A stretch of 64,000 bases of DNA from the NCBI GenBank assembly GCA_036489765.1, contig DASXFE010000026.1, positions 35,982-99,981 on the forward strand, given 5' to 3'. Source of the DNA: DATARH01 sp036489765. GTDB taxonomy: Bacteria > Pseudomonadota > Alphaproteobacteria > ATCC43930 > CGMCC-115725. Below, in pieces: positions 60,025-64,000 of this stretch. Position 1 is the first letter of the stretch. The number at the start of each line of letters is the position of its first letter. The notes under the pieces were generated by a model. It saw only the letters and a list, made by a program, of their open reading frames with translations, was not told the DNA's origin and did not search any database. The position numbers were made by a program, and so were the translations under genes.

Positions 60025-61566
60025 ATGGACCGGCCTTCTTCAGTCGGACGCTATAAAATCACGCGCTGGATGACCTCGGGCGCGATGGGCGACATATACG
60101 AGGCTCACGATCCGCTGATCGAACGCCCGATCGCCCTGAAAATACTCCGGCGCGAACTTCTCGAGCGAGGCGACGCCGAGGGGTGGCTGCAACGGTTTCG
60201 GCACGAGGCGCGCGCCGCCGGACGGCTTCTTCACCCTAATATCGTCACCCTCCTGGATTACGGCGAGGAGGGCGGGTTGCCCTTTCTTGCGATGGAGCTC
60301 GTCGAGGGCGAGGGCTTGGATATACGGCTGCGGCGGGATGGCCACCTCAGCCGCCCGGCGGCGATCACGCTGATCGCGCAGGTGCTGAATGCCTTGGAGT
60401 TCGCGCACGCCAACCAGGTCATCCACCGTGACGTGAAACCTTCGAACATCCTGCTGACCAAGACCGGCCTCGTAAAGGTCGCCGACTTTGGCATCGCTCA
60501 TATCGAGGCCTCGGATCTGACGACCGAAGGGGATGTTCTCGGCACGCCCTCCTACATGTCGCCCGAACAGCTCCTCGGCCGAGTGGTCGATCACCGTTCG
60601 GATCAGTTTTCTGCCGCCGCGGTCTTCTTCGAGCTCTTGACCGGCCAAAAGCCATTCCAGGGCAAGAGCCTCGCCGAGAGCATGCTGAATATGGAGAGGC
60701 GCGGACCAGCCGACGTCTGCGCCTTGAACGAAGACGTCTCGCCGGCCCTGAGGCAGGTGATCAACAGGGCGCTCTCCTACGATTGCGGCGACCGGTATCC
60801 AACGACCGTAGAATTCGCGCGGGCGATAGCCGAGGTTGCGACAACGGCGGCAACGCCCGCCGCTGCGGCACCGGCACCCGACGAAACCGTCTTCGCGCCG
60901 AAACTTCCGATCAGCCCGCCGCCCAGACCCGCGGAAGGACAGGCCGAGCCATCGCTGGCGCCCTGGACTTCAAGTTCGTCGGCGCCGATGGCGATGCCCG
61001 CGGTCGCGCCACCGCCGCCGCCGGCCTCGATGGCCGCTCCAAGACCGGATCCGGCGGAGCAATCCGCCGACGCCACGCCGCTGGCGATCGAATTGCTTTC
61101 CGAGGTCGAGCGCGATCTGACGACCTTTATTGGGCCGATGGCGAAAATCGCCGTCCGCCGCGCCGCGAAGACCACCGTCGATCTGGTCGGGCTATACCAA
61201 TCGCTTGCCAGCTACATCGACGCGCAAGGCGACCGCGATACGTTCATCAGGAATGGGCTGCGGCGCAGTGCAACCATCGGCGGCCCAGCAACCGATGGCG
61301 GGTCCCGGCGGCCACTCACGCAAACAGGCGTGACCGGACAAAATAGCCTGTCGCTGGCCCTCGCCCCAGACGCGCTGAGACAGATCGAGGCCGACCTGAC
61401 CACGTATATCGGACCGATCGCCCCGATCGTGTTGCGGCGGCTGCTGTCCAAATCGTCGTCGGTCGCGGATTTGTACCGCGATCTCGCGACCTACATTCCC
61501 GATGAGCATGATCGCGACAACTTTCTCAATTCGCGGCAGGGCCTGGGAAACGGGGGAAATCGATGA
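60025..61566 (+). CDS. ppkA: T6SS Ser/Thr protein kinase PpkA with duplicated C-terminal domain
   Basis: The 513-residue protein has an N-terminal Hanks-type kinase domain (about 9-265): GAMGDIYEA glycine loop, K39 in IALKILRRE, catalytic HRDVKPSNIL (D136), DFG (D154) and APE-like GTPSYMSPEQLLG. An Ala/Pro-rich linker (about 270-345) leads to two copies of a small domain (about 357-409 and 447-502), DLTTFIGPMAKIAVRRAAK and DLTTYIGPIAPIVLRRLL. No membrane helix and no von Willebrand domain is seen, unlike Pseudomonas PpkA. It should phosphorylate TssL or Fha to activate secretion. The stop overlaps the next start as ATGA. Confidence 0.93.
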   Translation: MDRPSSVGRYKITRWMTSGAMGDIYEAHDPLIERPIALKILRRELLERGDAEGWLQRFRHEARAAGRLLHPNIVTLLDYGEEGGLPFLAMELVEGEGLDIRLRRDGHLSRPAAITLIAQVLNALEFAHANQVIHRDVKPSNILLTKTGLVKVADFGIAHIEASDLTTEGDVLGTPSYMSPEQLLGRVVDHRSDQFSAAAVFFELLTGQKPFQGKSLAESMLNMERRGPADVCALNEDVSPALRQVINRALSYDCGDRYPTTVEFARAIAEVATTAATPAAAAPAPDETVFAPKLPISPPPRPAEGQAEPSLAPWTSSSSAPMAMPAVAPPPPPASMAAPRPDPAEQSADATPLAIELLSEVERDLTTFIGPMAKIAVRRAAKTTVDLVGLYQSLASYIDAQGDRDTFIRNGLRRSATIGGPATDGGSRRPLTQTGVTGQNSLSLALAPDALRQIEADLTTYIGPIAPIVLRRLLSKSSSVADLYRDLATYIPDEHDRDNFLNSRQGLGNGGNR

Positions 61567-62279
61567 AGACAATCACCCGGGCGTTGTTTTTCCTGCTGGT
61601 CCTGTGGTGCTGGGTTCCGATCGCGCACAGCCAGACGCCCGCGAGTGCAGGCGCCGCCGATAGCGAGCAGGCTGTCTTGGCGACCCCGCAGCTCATTCGC
61701 GAAATTCAATTCATGCTGCTCAGCGTCTCGATCGATCCCGGTCCGATCGACGGCAACGCCCAGCAATTTACGAACCGCGCCGTGCGTGTCTTCGAGGAGC
61801 GCAACGGTCTGCCGCAGGTGGACCTGGTGAACGGACGCCCGGTTCCGGCGGATTTTCTTGCCAAGCTGCGCGGCGAGGTGGCGCAGAATCTGCTCAAGAA
61901 CGGCGCCAAGCCCCCGGAACAGCCCGCGGCTGCCGCGCCGCCCCCCGAGCAGCCGAAGACTGCGGCGCTTCCCCCTCCTGCGCCGGCGGACACGACCCCG
62001 GCGAAACCCGTGCCGCCCCCGCCGGACCGCTTCGCGAGCTGCGCCTACAACCCCGAGGATTTTCGTATCGGCGGCACCCAGTTCACGCCGCAAGCCTTCC
62101 TTGACCAAGGATTTGGCGGGGTGACGTCAAGGGCCCTCACCAATCTGAAGCAGCGTCTCGACGAGGCCCGGCAGATCGCCGAAAAGCTCGGCGGTCCGGC
62201 ACTGGTCGAGGTGCAGCGGCAGTCTCGGGTGATTGCTTATTTCGAGTGCCGGCAAAAGATCGAGCAGGCCGGCAACTGA
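61563..62279 (+). CDS. secreted protein with peptidoglycan-binding-like domain
   Basis: The 238-residue protein has a signal peptide (ALFFLLVLWCWVPIAHS-Q), a PG_binding_1-like helical domain (about 40-95: LIREIQFMLLSVSIDPGPID, TNRAVRVFEERNGLPQ), a Pro/Ala-rich linker (about 115-160) and a C-terminal helical part with two cysteines. It probably sits on the periplasmic peptidoglycan. It is translationally coupled to ppkA (ATGA), the last gene of the plus-strand block. A structural or wall-remodelling role for the T6SS is a guess. Confidence 0.78.
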   Translation: MKTITRALFFLLVLWCWVPIAHSQTPASAGAADSEQAVLATPQLIREIQFMLLSVSIDPGPIDGNAQQFTNRAVRVFEERNGLPQVDLVNGRPVPADFLAKLRGEVAQNLLKNGAKPPEQPAAAAPPPEQPKTAALPPPAPADTTPAKPVPPPPDRFASCAYNPEDFRIGGTQFTPQAFLDQGFGGVTSRALTNLKQRLDEARQIAEKLGGPALVEVQRQSRVIAYFECRQKIEQAGN

Positions 62280-62300
62280 CAGCCGCGAGACAACGGGGCG

Positions 62301-62978
62301 TCACGATACCGAGGCGTGTCGCCCGAGTTCGCCTGGACCGCCGGATCGGTCGCGCAGCCCGTCCTTCATTCCTTTCTCGATCCACTCCGCGGTGCTGTCC
62401 GGGGCGGCCAGTCCGGCGCTGCGTCCGGGTAGGGCTTGCCCGATCCGTTGATAGCTCAGGCCGGGTGATGCGCCCGCCGATTGCTGGCTTCCGAGGGGCT
62501 GAAAGAAGGTGCCCGGCGCGCGGTATTCAACACCGCCGATCTGAAGGGCCTGGCGCCAGGGGGCCTGGTCGTGATTCCCCCCGGCCACCGCGCTTTTTCC
62601 CTGCAACGCGTGCAGACGGGCATGGAAATACGCTTCCGCGCATCGCGCCGCGTCGCCTTGCGACTGGTCTGCGTTGCCGTGGTTCCTCACGGCGTCGAGG
62701 CAAGCCTGCAGCTTCTGTTCTGTCCGCGTATGGGTGGTGGAGTCGGCCCCTTCGATGATGTGGTTTATGTGGGCTTCGACGTCTCGCCGGCGCTCGGCCA
62801 ACAGCAGCGCCGCAGGTTCGGGCAACGGTGTTCCATGATCGTTCACGCCGAGGGAACCCGGGGTCGGGCCTGCCCGACCTGGGTGACAGGGATCGCCATG
62901 GTCGTTCCACCCGGTCGGACCGGGTGTGCCGAAAATGCGATGCCTGCCGTGCATGCCCACGCCTGGCAGCCTCATCAT
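62301..62978 (-). CDS. protein of unknown function downstream of the T6SS
   Basis: The 225-residue product has no signal peptide or membrane segment. The N-terminus is Gly/Pro/His-rich (about 1-60); the middle is helical with a four-residue-spaced hydrophobic pattern (LAERRRDVEAHINHIIEGAD) and two cysteines (QACLDAVRNHG, ARCAEAYFHARL), and the C-terminus is polar. Codon use shows strong GC at third positions in this frame. I recognise no family. It is 25 bases after the cysteine-rich gene and convergent with the T6SS block. The opposite strand also has an open frame, which lowers confidence. Confidence 0.5.
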   Translation of the reverse strand: MMRLPGVGMHGRHRIFGTPGPTGWNDHGDPCHPGRAGPTPGSLGVNDHGTPLPEPAALLLAERRRDVEAHINHIIEGADSTTHTRTEQKLQACLDAVRNHGNADQSQGDAARCAEAYFHARLHALQGKSAVAGGNHDQAPWRQALQIGGVEYRAPGTFFQPLGSQQSAGASPGLSYQRIGQALPGRSAGLAAPDSTAEWIEKGMKDGLRDRSGGPGELGRHASVS

Positions 62979-63003
62979 CGTTGCCGCCCTTCGCCCTGAC
63001 CGA

Positions 63004-63369
63004 TCACTGGTTGCAGTGGTTGTTGTTCGCTTCGCTCATCGTATCCGGCTCGAAACGCTGGACGCAGACACCGCTCCACGTACCCTCGCAGTCGCTTTCG
63101 CTCGTGCAGAACCAACTCTTCTGCGTTACCGGCCCATGTTTGCAGCAGCAGGTCGCGGGCGCCTGCGTGCAGCTCACCGGCCCGGACGCCTGAACCGAAA
63201 GGATCGGCGAGGGCGCGTGCGGACGACGGGCGGCGAGCTCCGCATACAGCATGGCGAGGCTGCGATGGTGGAGGCCGGCGGGCTCGGCCCCGCCCGCGCC
63301 GTCATCCGCTCGCGCCGGCGGGCCGACGAGCACCGCGAAGATGGCCGCCGCCAGAAGGAGAGCCCGCAT
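63004..63369 (-). CDS. small secreted cysteine-rich protein
   Basis: The 121-residue product has a signal peptide (MRALLLAAAIFAVLVGPPARA-D) and a C-terminal half with about nine cysteines (SCTQAPATCCCKHG, WFCTSESDCEGTW, GVCVQRFEP, NNNHCNQ) suited to disulphide bonds in the periplasm or outside. I recognise no family. It is followed by the gene at 62301 and preceded by another secreted protein gene, so these may form an operon. A T6SS link is positional only. Confidence 0.72.
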   Translation of the reverse strand: MRALLLAAAIFAVLVGPPARADDGAGGAEPAGLHHRSLAMLYAELAARRPHAPSPILSVQASGPVSCTQAPATCCCKHGPVTQKSWFCTSESDCEGTWSGVCVQRFEPDTMSEANNNHCNQ

Positions 63370-63425
63370 ATCTACCTCCCGATGTCTGGAGATCGACGCC
63401 TGGTGGACGCGATGCCTTCACCCCA

Positions 63426-63758
63426 TCAGCACGACGAGGGGGTATTGACGGTCAGGTTGTTTCCCGAACCCAGACTGCCGACATCGCCGGACCCGCACTT
63501 GGTGCGGTCGGCCGACGTGGCCGACCATTGGATGTGGCCGCCCGAGCCGTTCTCGCCGTTGATATAGACCGAAATCATCTGGCCCGAGTTGATGCTGCCG
63601 CTGTAGGCGACCTTTGGGCTGGGGTAATTCATGTCATTGACGGTGAGCAGCAGCATCGCGCTTTCGCCGTTGCTGATGTTGATATTGAAGGGATCGGCGA
63701 GGGCCGGAGTCACGCCAAGGATAAGCGCTGAAAGCGCGGTCGCGAGCCGTTTGATCAT
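63426..63758 (-). CDS. small secreted beta-rich protein
   Basis: The 110-residue product has a signal peptide (MIKRLATALSALILGVTPALA-D) and a beta-rich mature part with polar S/N/G turns (NINISNGESAMLLLTVNDM, MISVYINGENGSGGHIQW) and two cysteines near the end (TKCGSGD, NTPSSC). ATG 63758 is chosen with AGGAG seven bases upstream, six codons inside a longer frame. No family is recognised. Confidence 0.75.
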   Translation of the reverse strand: MIKRLATALSALILGVTPALADPFNINISNGESAMLLLTVNDMNYPSPKVAYSGSINSGQMISVYINGENGSGGHIQWSATSADRTKCGSGDVGSLGSGNNLTVNTPSSC

Positions 63759-63819
63759 CGCGAACTCCTGTCGCAAAGGTTGGGTAGGGGGCTTTAAAAA
63801 AGTCGGAGCGCAAGCCGGG

Positions 63820-64000
63820 CTAACCCCAGTTGAAGCGCAAACCGAGGGACAGCGATTTGAGCTTGAGCGCTTTGAGGTCGAAACTGGCGTCGGGTACGAG
63901 GGTTATCCCGTGCCCGACGGGGACGCCCTTCGCCTTGATGATGCCGGTCAACCAGCCCGGCAGCTCGATCATCTCTTTCTCGGGGGCCCCGGGCTGAACC
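63820..64000 (-). CDS. C-terminus of an outer-membrane beta-barrel-like protein, 5' part beyond the window
   Basis: The last 60 codons of a minus-strand gene read VPVGHGITLVPDASFDLKAL and end LSLGLRFNWG before the TAG at 63822-63820. The closing strand has the alternating pattern and near-terminal aromatic residues of an outer-membrane barrel. The start lies outside, so the family cannot be set. Confidence 0.55.
   Translation of the reverse strand, partial: VQPGAPEKEMIELPGWLTGIIKAKGVPVGHGITLVPDASFDLKALKLKSLSLGLRFNWG

Noticed and set aside
62481..62999. Plus-strand open frame opposite the unknown gene at 62301
   Set aside because: Third-position GC and start context favour the minus strand, which also matches the orientation of the neighbouring secreted protein genes; the plus frame looks like a shadow. 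Confidence in the minus gene remains moderate.

Overview
The window is high-GC DNA from an alphaproteobacterium, best placed near the Rhodospirillales/Hyphomicrobiales; I cannot name the genus. Several points support this. There is an imuA-imuB-dnaE2 mutasome operon under a LexA box of the alphaproteobacterial form GTTC-N7-GTTC. Promoters of the general-stress type GGAAC-N16/17-CGTT (sigma EcfG) occur. There are also a two-domain cold-shock protein, a PmtA-like methyltransferase, and a type VI secretion system (T6SS) laid out like the Agrobacterium imp locus, without TssJ. I saw no tRNA, rRNA, CRISPR array, transposase or replication origin.

Bases 1-32,800 are mostly housekeeping and accessory metabolism. 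In order: an M20 amidohydrolase and a CaiB/BaiF CoA-transferase; an OmpA-like porin; the SOS mutagenesis operon (imuA, imuB, dnaE2) divergent from pyrE; an aminotransferase; an FMN reductase; a methyltransferase; a cold-shock protein; a sugar-acid cluster (FAH-family hydrolase, SDR and a divergent UxaA-type dehydratase) that fits a non-phosphorylative L-fuconate-like route; a DUF1223 protein; an orphan Tat-exported ABC substrate-binding protein; a nucleotidyltransferase, an aldo/keto reductase and an MmgE/PrpD protein. A stress region follows at about 21.9-28.5 kb. It holds small stress genes, a membrane protein resembling only the transmembrane half of an ABC exporter, a YihY/BrkB protein, a PRC-barrel protein, a SemiSWEET-like protein and treY. 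Three exact and one near-exact EcfG-type promoters lie here, with a short remnant of treZ. A 1381-residue hybrid histidine kinase with two complete kinase cores closes this half.

Bases 32,800-62,280 are a nearly complete T6SS locus in two divergent blocks. The minus-strand block (in transcription order) is clpV, three hcp paralogues, vgrG, a DUF6931-like gene and PAAR. The plus-strand block is tssA, tssB, two tandem tssC paralogues, tagJ, tssE, tssF, tssG, tagF, the FHA gene tagH, tssK, tssL (with a C-terminal OmpA domain), tssM, the phosphatase pppA, a membrane protein with a c-type haem motif and a HAMP domain, the kinase ppkA and a secreted peptidoglycan-binding-like protein. PpkA, PppA and the FHA protein, together with a Thr-x-x-Arg motif at the TssL N-terminus, suggest post-translational control by threonine phosphorylation. 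The haem-motif protein inserted between phosphatase and kinase is a candidate redox or ligand input and is the most interesting object in the window.

Bases 62,300-64,000 carry four minus-strand genes of unknown function. Two have signal peptides and one is the C-terminus of an outer-membrane beta-barrel-like protein cut by the window edge. Several different palindromic repeats are scattered in the first 16 kb. Three of them sit in frame inside dnaE2 and imuB, lengthening those proteins.
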